Program-made: the position numbers and the translations under genes
DNA from: Humitalea sp050632385
Lineage (GTDB): Bacteria > Pseudomonadota > Alphaproteobacteria > Acetobacterales > Acetobacteraceae
Direction: 5' to 3'
DNA: 64,000 bases
NCBI RefSeq assembly: GCF_050632385.1
Contig: NZ_CP192599.1
Coordinates: 5,518,001-5,582,000 of the forward strand
The notes under the pieces: generated by a model
What the model saw: only the letters and a program-made list of their open reading frames with translations
What the model was told of the DNA's origin: nothing
Databases searched by the model: none
In this document: in pieces, positions 53,951 to 63,935 of the stretch
Numbering within the stretch: the stretch's first letter is position 1
Layout: every line of letters begins with the position of its first letter

Positions 53951-56238
53951 GGCTGACCGGCATCCACGGCCGCTCTCAGTTGCGCCACCACGTCGTAGTA
54001 GCCCACCATCTCCTGGCGGCCATTCTGCCAGCTCGCCCATTGCGGCCGTCCACGGCCAACCAGCGAGGAGCGCGAGAGCAGCTCGTTGCGGGTCAAGCAG
54101 GAGGTTTCCGGGATCATGACGCAGTCCGGGCAGGCACCACCGCGTTGCACGCAAGATCCTTCGCTGCCGCAGCGTAGCGCCGCCGCTGCGCCCATGCGTG
54201 CCAGGAATTCGTTGCCCTGGTCCTCGGATCCGCGGTCGCGCCACATCGAGGTGATGTTGGCCAGATCCATGGTCGTCCCCCGGCGGTAGATCAGGAATGC
54301 CAGGTCCGGGACGAAGAGGTGCTCGGCAAAGGAGCCGAGATCTAGGCCGGAGAGAGCGGACGCCTGGATGATCGCGGTGTGAGCCATGGTGTGAATCAGG
54401 GTGTAGACGTGGGGGAAGGCGATCTCTGCAACTTCTCCCCGCTTGCGGAAGCCATCCAGGAAAAGCTCGAAGCGACCGGGCAGCGGGGGATCAACTGTCT
54501 GGATGTGAGCTGCCTGCGCCAGCAGGCGGCCGCCGAGGGGCATACCTTGGCTTGGCGTCGGCAGGTCCAGATTATTGGCCTCGATCCAGGCTTCGACCGC
54601 TGCTGGATTCAGCCGGGCGTAGATGCCCTCGTTGGCAGAGACGATGCTGAGCACGGGGGTACGCCACATCTGCGGCTGTCCGGCGGTCACCTGGTCGACC
54701 TTCACCTTGGGGAAGAAGCGCAGGCGCACCGGCAGATCCGTGCTAGGCGCCTTGTCTCGCTGAATCAGCGGTTTGGAATCGGTCCTGGTGTAGCCAAAGG
54801 TGAAGTCGCAAACGCGCACATCGCGCACGATCCGCATCTCGTCGACCCCCATGAGATCGAGCCAATGGCGAGATGCTCCGTGCAGCCGAGCCAAGGCCTG
54901 AGGGTTCATCCCATCCGGGCGGGTGTGCTGGTCGAGCTGCTCGACCGACACAGACCGAAAGCGCCCATCTGGCAGAGGTTCGGCGGAGACCTTCTCGATG
55001 CGGAAAGCCTCGTGTTCGACAGTCATGCGCACAGGATCGAACTTGCTCGGGAAAGCCTTGCTTCCATCGATGATCGAATGCGTCAGGGGTGACGAACCAG
55101 AGTGCTTGGAGAAGACGTCGCGCATCCACTTCGTCTCGAAGCCATGAACGGTGTCCTGAAGCGCCTTTCGTCTCTTTTCAACCTGTGGGCTAGGAGGCAT
55201 GGCATTCAAGCCGGAGAGCATCTCTTTAAAGCTCTCGCAGTTGTCCCATTCACCTTCGATGCCTGCCCGCCTCAGCAGCTCGATCTTGTGTTCAACGGTC
55301 AGGTTCGTGCCAGGCGGGAGACCGTAACGCTCGGTGAGAAAAGCCGAAAGGTCGGTCGCTCGCGAGGCTTCGAGCATGCGCATGGTGCCATCTTCGGAGA
55401 AGAGCAGCACCCGGTCGCCGTGCGGGTAGTGAGCGGCGCTCGCACGATAGGAAATCGGCTCCATGTTGATTTCAGCGTGCAGCGCCTTGTTGTTCCTGAG
55501 TTCGCCTGCCAGGGCCTTGAGTGTGTAAGGGTCCTTCATCAGGAGGTCGCGTGGCTCACCGCAATGTGTGCAGGCCAGGCGCACGTTGGACAGGGCGCCG
55601 GTGCCGATGCCGATCCAACGGAAGGTCTTCCGGGCGCATTGCTGGCACTCGTCGAGCTTGGTGAGGTTACCATCAACACGAGCATGCAGGCGTGTCGGCG
55701 ACGGGGACACCACCTCGCCGGACCAATGTGCCATGACGAAGTCGAGTTGCCGCCAGTTGTTGGCGCATCCCTCCGCCCCGGTTGGGCAGGCATGTCGAAA
55801 GCCCCCCATCTCCTCCGCAACGGTGTCAGGTCGTGCGCATTCCCGATGGAGGTTGCAGCTCGAACGCGCGCAGCGGAACGACAGCGGGAACGGCACGAAG
55901 CTGGCGAAATCCGGCGACTGAAAGCGCAGATCTCCAGTCTTGATATTGACCTCGCCACTGTCGCCCAGCACGGCCTCATCAACGCACAGCTGGGGATGGC
56001 GGCCCGCGTGTTTGTTGCGCGCGTTTCTGCCCCGGTTCAGCCAGGCCTGGGCATACTCAAAGATGATTGCGGTGATCTGTGCCCGATTTGCGGGTGTCAG
56101 GCCACCTTCGGCGCCATTGCTGCCGATATCTCGGTTCGCCTGGTCGGGGTACGCCATACATGCGACGGTTCCACCTTCGAAGGTGAAAAGGCTCCCCGGC
56201 GAGTATGCGCGTGCGACCTGGCTCTGCGAGCGGTTCAT
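53947..56238 (-). CDS. drmB: DISARM protein DrmB (DUF1998)
   Basis: A 763-residue DUF1998 protein. Clustered zinc-type cysteines are visible: CARSSCNLHREC, CPTGAEGC, CQQCARKTF with CTHCGEP, and at the C-terminus CGSEGSCVQRGGACPDC, followed by ETSCLTRNELLSRS. The histidine-rich FPHVYTLIHTMAHTAI is the typical DUF1998 segment. DrmA and DrmB form the core of DISARM. The ATG at 56238 starts MNRSQSQVARAYSPGS, the R-S-Q pattern that opens this family; an upstream ATG at 56328 would overlap drmA by 20 bases and cannot be excluded. Confidence 0.85.
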   Translation of the reverse strand: MNRSQSQVARAYSPGSLFTFEGGTVACMAYPDQANRDIGSNGAEGGLTPANRAQITAIIFEYAQAWLNRGRNARNKHAGRHPQLCVDEAVLGDSGEVNIKTGDLRFQSPDFASFVPFPLSFRCARSSCNLHRECARPDTVAEEMGGFRHACPTGAEGCANNWRQLDFVMAHWSGEVVSPSPTRLHARVDGNLTKLDECQQCARKTFRWIGIGTGALSNVRLACTHCGEPRDLLMKDPYTLKALAGELRNNKALHAEINMEPISYRASAAHYPHGDRVLLFSEDGTMRMLEASRATDLSAFLTERYGLPPGTNLTVEHKIELLRRAGIEGEWDNCESFKEMLSGLNAMPPSPQVEKRRKALQDTVHGFETKWMRDVFSKHSGSSPLTHSIIDGSKAFPSKFDPVRMTVEHEAFRIEKVSAEPLPDGRFRSVSVEQLDQHTRPDGMNPQALARLHGASRHWLDLMGVDEMRIVRDVRVCDFTFGYTRTDSKPLIQRDKAPSTDLPVRLRFFPKVKVDQVTAGQPQMWRTPVLSIVSANEGIYARLNPAAVEAWIEANNLDLPTPSQGMPLGGRLLAQAAHIQTVDPPLPGRFELFLDGFRKRGEVAEIAFPHVYTLIHTMAHTAIIQASALSGLDLGSFAEHLFVPDLAFLIYRRGTTMDLANITSMWRDRGSEDQGNEFLARMGAAAALRCGSEGSCVQRGGACPDCVMIPETSCLTRNELLSRSSLVGRGRPQWASWQNGRQEMVGYYDVVAQLRAAVDAGQP

Positions 56239-56308
56239 GTTGAATGACGAGAAGCTCACAGGCTGTTTTCCCAGAGATGTCCAGTGTTCGATTGGAAGCC
56301 AGGCATGA

Positions 56309-59300
56309 TCAGTCCTGCCTAAGTTCATTGCCGCGCGGGATACGCCCAGGAGCACCGCTTCTAATCGCGTTGAGACCACGCAACATGTCGCTCGTTTTGA
56401 CCTCGCGCCTCTCGTGCAGGCTTGTCGGGCGAATCACACCGTGGCCATCTACGTCACGAAGACTGGTCATCGGGGGCATCAGCCCGCTCACCATGCCCGC
56501 GCTCCACATCTCACGGAGCTCCGAACTGGATTCCCTCGCACCATCGAGGAACAGCTTCAGCTTCTGACGGATGAGCCTTCGGTAGTAGGTTGTATTGAAT
56601 GATCCACCCACGGATGATGGCAGCGATACCCCAATCGCCCGGGCGATGTAGTCCACGCAGGCATCGAACTCGACGGTCTGCTCCAGGATCCTGGTGGCGA
56701 CGTTGGTATGGTTCGGCTCCCGCGCGTCCGACTTTTTGGTCGCCGAGGCGAAAGCCTGTTGGTGGTAGACGCCAGCTAGCCAGTTCTGGATCAGGGATGG
56801 CATGGATCGCTCGATCGCCTTCTCAGCCCAGCGCTCGGCCGCCGGTGGCGGGATCATGCGCTCGAGCAGCCTGTGGAAGGCCTCGTGCACCTCGACCACG
56901 TAGCGATCTCGTCGTGTCTGTGGTGTCGGCACGAGCAGGGAGAAGCCGACATGGGTTCGGCCGACGCGGCTGGATGCCTGGATGTATTCAGCGATGTCGG
57001 ACGGCAGCCCCGCGAATGCCATTGCATTGAAGGCCTCGACGTCGACCCCGTGAGACACAGCGGAGGTCGCGACGATGCCTCGTAGGCCCCGCCAGGGCGG
57101 CTGAACCGCAGGATCAAACCGCTGCTTCTCCGGCGGGAAGATCATCTCCTTCTCCGCCAGGTCCACGACACCCTGGATGGTGCCGACATCGACGCCGCCG
57201 GAGATGAGCTCCATCCTGTAGCGCATACCCTCTGTCGGGTGATCCAGGCTGTACCGCTGATCCTTCATGAGGCGATGGGATTCCCGTACCTCGTCGTCGA
57301 TCGCGGACAGGATCTGGTCGCCGCCCTTCTTGTTCGTGACGTAGGTCAGCATGATGCGGTGGAGGTCGACCAGTGCCAGCAGCGCATCCCACTTGCCCGT
57401 AGCGGCCGCCGCCCGGATCGCCGCGGCCCGACGATCCGCGAAGCGGGTGTCGGACTGATGCTGCGCGATCTCTTCGGCCGCCCGATCACGGGTCGCCGGG
57501 TCCCTGAGGTCGGTCAGCCACCGGGTGGAAGCCGCGGCGTGCGTCGCCAACACCGCCATCGTCGTCACGGTATGGCGTCGCCCGTTGGTCATCAGCGAGG
57601 CGTAGATGCGGGCCCAGGGCGCTGCGGCCTCATCGCCAAGTGGTGTCCCCCGCAATGGAGCGTGGACAGCTTCAGCCTCACCCTCGGGGAGCCAGCCGGA
57701 GAGGCGAACGTAGAACCCCTCATGCAGGCCAGGGCCGGGATGTGGGAATTGGACCACATTGCGTTGATAGATCGCCCTGACGTGGCGGCCGACATCGGAG
57801 GCCGTGGCGGTGGCGCCGATGACGTGGGGCAGCCTTACCTTGTCTGGGGCAGCGAGGTATCTCGACGAGCGATGAGGGCCCAAAAGGTCTCCCAGGGATC
57901 TGAACCACTCGAACAGGCTGGTTTCGAAGAGCCCGCCGAAGGTGCCCAGGCTTTCATCGAGTAGGTGCATTTCGTCCTGGATGATAAGGCTCGGTATGGG
58001 ATCGAAGAGCACCTCCTCGCCGTCACTGTGGGCGGGTGCGAGCGGCGTCCCCTGAACGCCCTGTGGCAGGTTCATCTCCAGCATGCCCTCAGGGCCGCCC
58101 ACGAGGTACCGGGCGACGCCGAACATGCCGGCGATCTGGCCGATGCGGGCTATGTTCTGTCCTATCAGGGCGATTTTATCGATCGTGCCGAGGAGGATGG
58201 AGGGCGCTCTGCGGTAGATGTCGGCATCTGTTAGGATGAAGGGCAAAGGCGTGATCCCGGCACCGCCGTTCTCGCGGTTCCAGTCGCACTCCGCATTGAA
58301 GCATACGATCCCGAGGCGATGCTGCTGCTTCGGGAAAAGCCGGAGGCCGGTGCCCTCGACTTTGCAGAATGGACAGGTAGGGCTCTTATTCCAGGCGATT
58401 TGCGCGGCCTGGTAGAGGCGGTCAGCGGGATCCGATGCATTGGGATTCATCAGCCGATCCTCGTCACTGGCGCGCGCGGTGCCGTCGATCGGGATGCACT
58501 TCAGTTCCTTGTAGATCTCGCCCTTCCAATCGGCGACGGCGTTCGGCGTGTTGCCGCCGCCCACCCAGAAGCCGATCTCGAATGGAGCGCCCGGCAGCGC
58601 AAGGCCTCGCCGAACCATCTCAGCTGCCGCCAGGGTGCGCGACAGACGCTGTGCCTGCTGTACCGTTAGCAAGCGCAGCGGGTAGTGCAGCATCGCGGTA
58701 ACGCCGCGGAGCTTGCCGCGAAACCGATCGAGAAAGAGCGCGAAAACGACGGTGCCGAAGAACGCCTCGGTCTTACCGCCACCGGTGCTCATGTAGAGCA
58801 GAGTGACGGCGTCCTCATCAAACTCGGGATCGAAATAGTCCGGCCCGTCGAAGCCTGGAATCCGCGATGCCAGCGTGGGGACGTGGCTGAGTACGAAGGC
58901 GAGCTGGAACAGGCGCCATCCTGGATTGGGGATCCGCTGGTTGGGGCGGTAGACCCTGGCAAAGCTCGTCTGAAGAGCCAGCCAGGTCTTCCATGGAGCG
59001 GCCATGCCGTCAGCGGGATCGGCGTCCGACATACCCTTGGAAATCATCAGGATACGAATGCCAAGGCGCATTCGGTCGACCTCCTTTTGCCACGCAGCCA
59101 GGTCGTTCTGGAAGTGCTCGACCTGCAGTGGATCGCCTTGACCGCGCCCCTCAGCGGCCAGGGCCGTAATCCAAACCTCCATGGCGTTGGGAAGCGCGTT
59201 CAAATCCGCCGGATCGAAGTCTGGCCTGGCCAGGGCAGTGAACTGGGTGATGACGTCAGGGATGCCATGCTGCGTAGTGCGGGGCAGCACGTATCTGGGC

Positions 59301-60526
59301 ATCCAGGTCGTTCGGAGCTGGCGTCTGCCAGCACTCACGCCTCGATTCTCGACACCGCAGTTCAGGCCGATGGCAGGAAGCTCCAGGAAGCCCTCGAGGT
59401 GGTAGCTGCGCTTCACGCGCTCGAGCGATGCTGGGATCAGGGCCGCCTGCGGGAGGCTGACCTCGATCGACACGAGGAAGACGCCGTATTCCCGTTCGTC
59501 ATCGACCTCACGTTCATTCTCGAGCGATAGCCGGACAGAATGCCCAACAGGCTCGCGCCGGATCTCCAGCGCGTCGAAATGGAAGCTGAGCTGGAATGAA
59601 GGGATGAGCTCGGCTTCGACCGGCGGGCCCTGTCGCACCCTGATGAGGTAGTTGTCCCAGGCCTTTGGCGTCCAGAAATCCTCTGAGACGGGCCGCGGTG
59701 CAGAGCGCCAGGCACGTTCGATGCCTTCCGGAGAGGCGATCCAGGCCGCGCAGGCCGTTCTAATCTCGATAAGTAGGCGTTGGGTAGCATCGGCGGCGAT
59801 GGCGTCCCAGTGATCACCTGGCGGGATGGGAAGCTCCACGTCCACCGCGGGAACGTCGATCCGGATGAATGCCTTCGGAACCTCATAGGCGCGACTGTAG
59901 TGCGCAGGGATGCGACGACGCTGCGCCACCTTGGTGACGATCGGTTCGGGATTGGTGTCGTCGTCATCGTCGTCATCACTTCCCAGGGCAGGCCCGGGGG
60001 CGTTTAGTGGGGCGTCGACGCCGTAGTGGGCTTCGATCTCGCGGGCGATCGCGTCGATGATCTTCTGGCGGTCTTCACGAGGCGTCATAGCGGTGATTCG
60101 CTGATCGCGCAGCGCCTTCCGCATCGTCCGCATCTCGGTCTTACATTTCGGGCTGTAGTCCGCGGATGGGATGAGGCGTCCCTCATCGTCGAAGAGTTCG
60201 GCGGATGTCGGCAGGATGCGCAAATACACGGATAGGCTGACGCGCAGCCTGATGATGCCTTCGGCCTCGCGACGAATCGCGATATCCAGGCCTTGGGTGT
60301 TCACTCGGATATCGTTGGCCTCATCGTCGCCATCAGCATTCACACGCGGGAGCAGGAACCCGCTGGCCAGCGTTCTGGAGGGGAAGCCAAACAGGATCCG
60401 CCCCATGTCGCCCGCCCCGGAGGTGCGACGACGTACGAACTCCAGGTGGGCGTCCGCCACCCCCTCCTTCATCTCCTGTCGTTGGTCGGCATCCGTGATG
60501 GTTGCCAGAGCTTCGTCGAGGGTCAT
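56309..60526 (-). CDS. drmA: DISARM helicase DrmA
   Basis: A 1405-residue SF2 helicase. Walker A STGGGKTEAFFGTVVFALF has its lysine near residue 585, DEMHLLDE (DExH box) is near 851, and motif VI is in IQASSRVGRTHVGFSLL. A long N-terminal region (1-500) and the spacing of cysteines around CPFCKVEG (about 720) match DrmA. The start ATG overlaps the stop of the preceding frame (ATGA), so translation is coupled. Together with DrmB it is thought to load on incoming phage DNA. Confidence 0.88.
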   Translation of the reverse strand: MTLDEALATITDADQRQEMKEGVADAHLEFVRRRTSGAGDMGRILFGFPSRTLASGFLLPRVNADGDDEANDIRVNTQGLDIAIRREAEGIIRLRVSLSVYLRILPTSAELFDDEGRLIPSADYSPKCKTEMRTMRKALRDQRITAMTPREDRQKIIDAIAREIEAHYGVDAPLNAPGPALGSDDDDDDDTNPEPIVTKVAQRRRIPAHYSRAYEVPKAFIRIDVPAVDVELPIPPGDHWDAIAADATQRLLIEIRTACAAWIASPEGIERAWRSAPRPVSEDFWTPKAWDNYLIRVRQGPPVEAELIPSFQLSFHFDALEIRREPVGHSVRLSLENEREVDDEREYGVFLVSIEVSLPQAALIPASLERVKRSYHLEGFLELPAIGLNCGVENRGVSAGRRQLRTTWMPRYVLPRTTQHGIPDVITQFTALARPDFDPADLNALPNAMEVWITALAAEGRGQGDPLQVEHFQNDLAAWQKEVDRMRLGIRILMISKGMSDADPADGMAAPWKTWLALQTSFARVYRPNQRIPNPGWRLFQLAFVLSHVPTLASRIPGFDGPDYFDPEFDEDAVTLLYMSTGGGKTEAFFGTVVFALFLDRFRGKLRGVTAMLHYPLRLLTVQQAQRLSRTLAAAEMVRRGLALPGAPFEIGFWVGGGNTPNAVADWKGEIYKELKCIPIDGTARASDEDRLMNPNASDPADRLYQAAQIAWNKSPTCPFCKVEGTGLRLFPKQQHRLGIVCFNAECDWNRENGGAGITPLPFILTDADIYRRAPSILLGTIDKIALIGQNIARIGQIAGMFGVARYLVGGPEGMLEMNLPQGVQGTPLAPAHSDGEEVLFDPIPSLIIQDEMHLLDESLGTFGGLFETSLFEWFRSLGDLLGPHRSSRYLAAPDKVRLPHVIGATATASDVGRHVRAIYQRNVVQFPHPGPGLHEGFYVRLSGWLPEGEAEAVHAPLRGTPLGDEAAAPWARIYASLMTNGRRHTVTTMAVLATHAAASTRWLTDLRDPATRDRAAEEIAQHQSDTRFADRRAAAIRAAAATGKWDALLALVDLHRIMLTYVTNKKGGDQILSAIDDEVRESHRLMKDQRYSLDHPTEGMRYRMELISGGVDVGTIQGVVDLAEKEMIFPPEKQRFDPAVQPPWRGLRGIVATSAVSHGVDVEAFNAMAFAGLPSDIAEYIQASSRVGRTHVGFSLLVPTPQTRRDRYVVEVHEAFHRLLERMIPPPAAERWAEKAIERSMPSLIQNWLAGVYHQQAFASATKKSDAREPNHTNVATRILEQTVEFDACVDYIARAIGVSLPSSVGGSFNTTYYRRLIRQKLKLFLDGARESSSELREMWSAGMVSGLMPPMTSLRDVDGHGVIRPTSLHERREVKTSDMLRGLNAIRSGAPGRIPRGNELRQD

Positions 60527-60720
60527 TGAGAGTTCTCGCGCAGGTTTTTGACGTCAGTAATGATCTCGACGGAGTTTCGGATGGAGTCGAAGAGGCTCTC
60601 AGCGGATGTGGCGCCGGTGAGATGGGCCGCGCCTTCTGGATCGACGATGAAGGCGGCCATGTGCTCGTGGAAGATAGCGCCCTCCTGAATGGAGAAGCTT
60701 CGGGTCGCCATAATCGACAT
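60523..60720 (-). other. Out-of-frame 3' end of the drmE-like gene (or separate 65-aa gene)
   Basis: Sixty-five codons in the +1 frame: MSIMATRSFSIQEGAIFHEH, MAAFIVDPEGAAHLTGATSA, then ESLFDSIRNSVEIITDVK. The composition is protein-like, while the overlapping drmE frame becomes Arg/His-rich here (PRAHGRLHRRSRRRGPSHRR). Its stop is coupled to the drmA start (ATGA). The simplest reading is that this is the true C-terminus of the drmE protein, displaced by one base in the A5 run at 60726-60730. A separate overlapping small gene is possible but lacks a good ribosome-binding site. Confidence 0.6.
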
Positions 60721-63241
60721 ATCCCAAAAACATTCGTGCTTCGGTCTCGGCTGTTCCCAATGCCTGCATGAAGATGCGGAAGCGCTCCCAATCCCTCGGC
60801 GCGTCTGGTCGCACCCTTTCCTCAGCGCTCAGCCCATCCATGCCAGCCTTGAGCCAGCGCCTGATGTTGAGGTCCTCATCGGCGTCGATCTTATCTGGGT
60901 CGATCTCTCTCATGAGGGCGAGGATTTGCCGGGCCTTCTCCGCCATCTCAGTGCCTGGCAGGCTGTGCCGCTTCTTAGCGATCAGGGTATGGTAGCCCTT
61001 AATCAGATCCCGCGTCTTGCTCGATGCCTGCATGGCAGTTCGAATTCGTGCGCGCACATCGTCGGCGAGAATGGGGATGAGATCGCCATCCTTTAGATAT
61101 CGGGCCTCGACGTTTTTGAACTGGCGGATCTCGTCCGGGGTATACACCGGCACCTTCGCTGAAGACCGATATCGGATCTCCCGCGGAAAGGACGCAGAGG
61201 TCGTGACGACCGTGACCTTCCCCTTGGATCCATCCCGACTTTGGGTGAAATCCAACAACCGAGGTCCGGACGAAGACGATGTTGTGAATTGAGCTTCCAG
61301 AAAATCCAGCGAGGCGTCTGCGCCGCCGCCCTGTAACTTCGCTGCTAGGAGCTTAGCCCGAGCCGAGATCGCTCCAAGACCATTCGCATCTGACAGACAT
61401 CGCAGTAGCGACGATACAAGGCCGATACCTGCACAATCCCCAATGATGGCGACCCGCTGAGGTGCGACGTTGGACGCCAGAATCGTATGGATAGCGTTGG
61501 TGTCAGGTCCGACGACAATCAGGCGACCTGGCCCAATCTTATCAGCCAGTTCCTTGTGGTGGCATGTCGGAATGCCGATCGAAGTGACTTCCGCGGCCGT
61601 TGAGAAAAGCAGGGCGATTTCAGATCGCGGGAAGGAGATCAGGGTGTCTTGTCGATTCCATTCCTTCTTGGCCAACAGCTTCCGAAGCGTGTGCGAAACG
61701 GGGGTGTCGGTCTGCCACTCCTGAAGTCTCTTAAGGGCGGTATCTCGGAACTGCTCGGCCTGCCCGACAGCTATGCCAGACCTGCTGCATGTTGCGGTCA
61801 GCGCGTAGATTTCCTGCTTGGGGTGAAATGTCTTCAGGACTTCGCGATTTTCGTCGGAGTCCTCCTCCCAGAGCAATTTCGCGGAATGTTCGGCTTCGGC
61901 TAGACCCAGAGGCATGGATGCGGCACGGTGCAAAGCGTCCAATGCGCGCCGCGCCGTCCTGTACCCATCGAGGACCGTGGCCTCACGTAAACGGCGCCCG
62001 ATGTCGAGCACTGACCGTCTCAGCGGGGTGAGGGTCGCGTCCTTGATGTCGGCATCGTAGATAGAGACACCTCCCTCCGGGATTGCGTGCCGCGGCCCAA
62101 GAGGGTCGTGTTTCGGCGAGTAGATGGCTTGCCGGAGATGAACCGGGCGGCCCAGCTTGATGTTATGGGCCTTCAGCATGCCCTCCGCCTTGCGGAGGGC
62201 ATGGACGTCGTTCGAGAAGAAGATGACCGGGGGGCGCCTGCCTGGTGCCGCAGCCAGACTGACTAGAAGATCGTTCAGTCCCTGTTCCCAGGTATCTCGA
62301 ATTGGTCGCAGAATATTGGAGTGTAGGTTGACCAAGACCGCAAAGAGGCCATGGTCAGCAAATCGCCGGGTTGAAATCAAGGTCCTCTGTAGCGTCGCCT
62401 TGTCGCTGAGAGGGAGGCCGAACACGCAATGCGGAGCAAGGCTAGGGTCGCCGAGCTTGGGGAAATGTTGGGCGAGGGTATCGCCATTCTTCTTATTAGG
62501 CCTCGCGCGCGTGAAGCGGATCACCCGTCGCAAGATCTGACCCGGCTCCGGCTTGTACGAGCCTTTACCCGAAAATCGCGTCTTCGAATCCTGCACGGCG
62601 GGATCCCAGGAGAATGCGATCGTCGTCTCTCGTAATGACGGGCTTTCGTTGGATTTGCGACCGCCTTCAGTCTCCAGAAGCGCGCCCACCAACATGGAAA
62701 CCCTTGCCGCAGTGTAATGCTCAAGGCCGTCGTTACCGCAGATCGAGTTGTCCAGTTGCCCAGACGCGACCTGCCTACCCAGGGCCTGTAGTGACACGGG
62801 ATCTACGAGATATCCGAGCGTCGGCGCCATAGAACCTTCACTAGTCTCCGTTCCCGCCCTCCATGGCCACATCCCCAGTGTGCAATAACTGTAGCGGCCG
62901 CTGGCTTCTGCTTCCCGCAAGGCAATGGCAACTGCGACAGAACCATCGCAGCACCGTTCTGGCCAGGAAAGCATGCTGCGATCTCTTCCGTCTTTGGCCG
63001 CCGCCAAGATCAGATTTACTATCGAAAGGCTGGCCTCCGGCCGTTTCCAGTCCTTGGCGTCGTCGGAGCGTGATGCATACCGAATCGCGACAGGTTTAAT
63101 GCTCAAAGGGCGACTAATTTCCTCCAGTTTTTTCCTTGCACTGGAGGCGTTCAGCAGCTCGCGCTTACGAGCGGCCTGAGCCGCTTCGGCCTCGGCTCCA
63201 TGAGTGTTCTTGGAGTCGGGCGCTTGCGGAGGGCGGGGCAT
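60599..63241 (-). CDS. drmE: DISARM class 2 marker protein DrmE-like, frame-shifted end
   Basis: An 880-codon frame with no helicase or nuclease motif. A C-terminal pattern (EKARQILALMREIDPDKIDA, NIRRWLKAGMDG, DWERFRIFMQALGTAETEAR) and the position at the head of a drmA-drmB-drmC operon suggest DrmE, the class 2 DISARM protein of unknown function. The final ~40 codons look like an out-of-frame reading. Removing one T from the run TTTTT (60726-60730, complement) would join MFWDMSIMATRSF and extend the protein to about 905 residues. The ATG at 63241 has AGGAG at 63247-63251. The DrmE assignment is by context and general resemblance. Confidence 0.65.
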   Translation of the reverse strand: MPRPPQAPDSKNTHGAEAEAAQAARKRELLNASSARKKLEEISRPLSIKPVAIRYASRSDDAKDWKRPEASLSIVNLILAAAKDGRDRSMLSWPERCCDGSVAVAIALREAEASGRYSYCTLGMWPWRAGTETSEGSMAPTLGYLVDPVSLQALGRQVASGQLDNSICGNDGLEHYTAARVSMLVGALLETEGGRKSNESPSLRETTIAFSWDPAVQDSKTRFSGKGSYKPEPGQILRRVIRFTRARPNKKNGDTLAQHFPKLGDPSLAPHCVFGLPLSDKATLQRTLISTRRFADHGLFAVLVNLHSNILRPIRDTWEQGLNDLLVSLAAAPGRRPPVIFFSNDVHALRKAEGMLKAHNIKLGRPVHLRQAIYSPKHDPLGPRHAIPEGGVSIYDADIKDATLTPLRRSVLDIGRRLREATVLDGYRTARRALDALHRAASMPLGLAEAEHSAKLLWEEDSDENREVLKTFHPKQEIYALTATCSRSGIAVGQAEQFRDTALKRLQEWQTDTPVSHTLRKLLAKKEWNRQDTLISFPRSEIALLFSTAAEVTSIGIPTCHHKELADKIGPGRLIVVGPDTNAIHTILASNVAPQRVAIIGDCAGIGLVSSLLRCLSDANGLGAISARAKLLAAKLQGGGADASLDFLEAQFTTSSSSGPRLLDFTQSRDGSKGKVTVVTTSASFPREIRYRSSAKVPVYTPDEIRQFKNVEARYLKDGDLIPILADDVRARIRTAMQASSKTRDLIKGYHTLIAKKRHSLPGTEMAEKARQILALMREIDPDKIDADEDLNIRRWLKAGMDGLSAEERVRPDAPRDWERFRIFMQALGTAETEARMFLGYVDYGDPKLLHSGGRYLPRAHGRLHRRSRRRGPSHRRHIR

Positions 63242-63264
63242 TTATTCTCCTGGCCTGGAGCAAC

Positions 63265-63293
63265 ATTACGATCAAATTACAAAAATTTGTCAA
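63265..63293 (-). promoter_or_regulatory. Sigma-70 promoter of the DISARM-like operon
   Basis: On the minus strand a perfect TTGACA (63288-63293) is followed after 17 bases by CGTAAT (63265-63270; 4 of 6). It lies about 24 bases before the drmE start, in an AT-rich intergenic stretch. Confidence 0.6.
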
Positions 63294-63935
63294 CCTCTCG
63301 ATCATGCTTCAGCTCTTATGGATTTTGATCGGAGGGGGGCGCCAAGGCTAAGCTATGACTCACACCGATGAGCATCGGCGGCTCACCCCGTCCGAGCCGA
63401 CGCCGTTCGCTGGGACTTTACCGTTGAGGAGTTTCGTGGGCCGGAGCGTCGCAGGAACTGGCCTCGCGGGCGGGCTTTTGGGAACTGTTGACGAATTGCG
63501 ACCACGCAGCCCACAGAAGTGTTCGCTCTGGAAGTGCCGATTTCGGGCGAGTGGTATTCCAATCAGAGCAAGTACCTACCGCGATGAAACGGGCCTTTGA
63601 CCTCGATTTTGAGTTCCGGACTAAATCGGCCAAGTCATGAGGTCCGGAGAGAAGTGGCCTCCGGAGAGTGATTTTCGGGCGTCTCCGCGTCGGGCTCAAC
63701 AAGTCTGCCCCGAAAACCCCAGGAAGCCTGCCACTGAGAGGGCCGGTCGGTCAGGTGGAGAGTACTGCTCGCATGTGAACTGGCGGAGGCGGTGCGACTC
63801 GGCATAAGCGGTCTCCAGGCTGGAGCCTTGGAGACCGGCGGCCGCCGGAGCCTCGCCGCCGAGGTGCGCCAGCGTTTCCCTTGAGTCCCATCCGCCTTTC
63901 CGGATATGTTGCCGGAAATCAAGTTGGGGCGTCCC
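63294..63935. other. Non-coding or decayed stretch between defence operon and next gene
   Basis: No recognisable gene in about 640 bases. Short open frames exist on both strands without family resemblance. One stretch around 63,500-63,600 reads ALEVPISGEWYSNQSKYLPR before a stop, which could be the tail of a lost gene. Confidence 0.45.
63897..63918. promoter_or_regulatory. Inverted repeat, operator-like, before the last gene
   Basis: TTTCCGG (63897-63903) and CCGGAAA (63912-63918) form a perfect 7-bp inverted repeat with an 8-base spacer, 17 bases before the ATG at 63936. This is the usual place for an autoregulatory operator of an antitoxin gene. Confidence 0.4.

Noticed and set aside
55102..56247. 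381-codon plus-strand frame in the defence operon
   Set aside because: It is antisense to drmB, which has conserved cysteine clusters.
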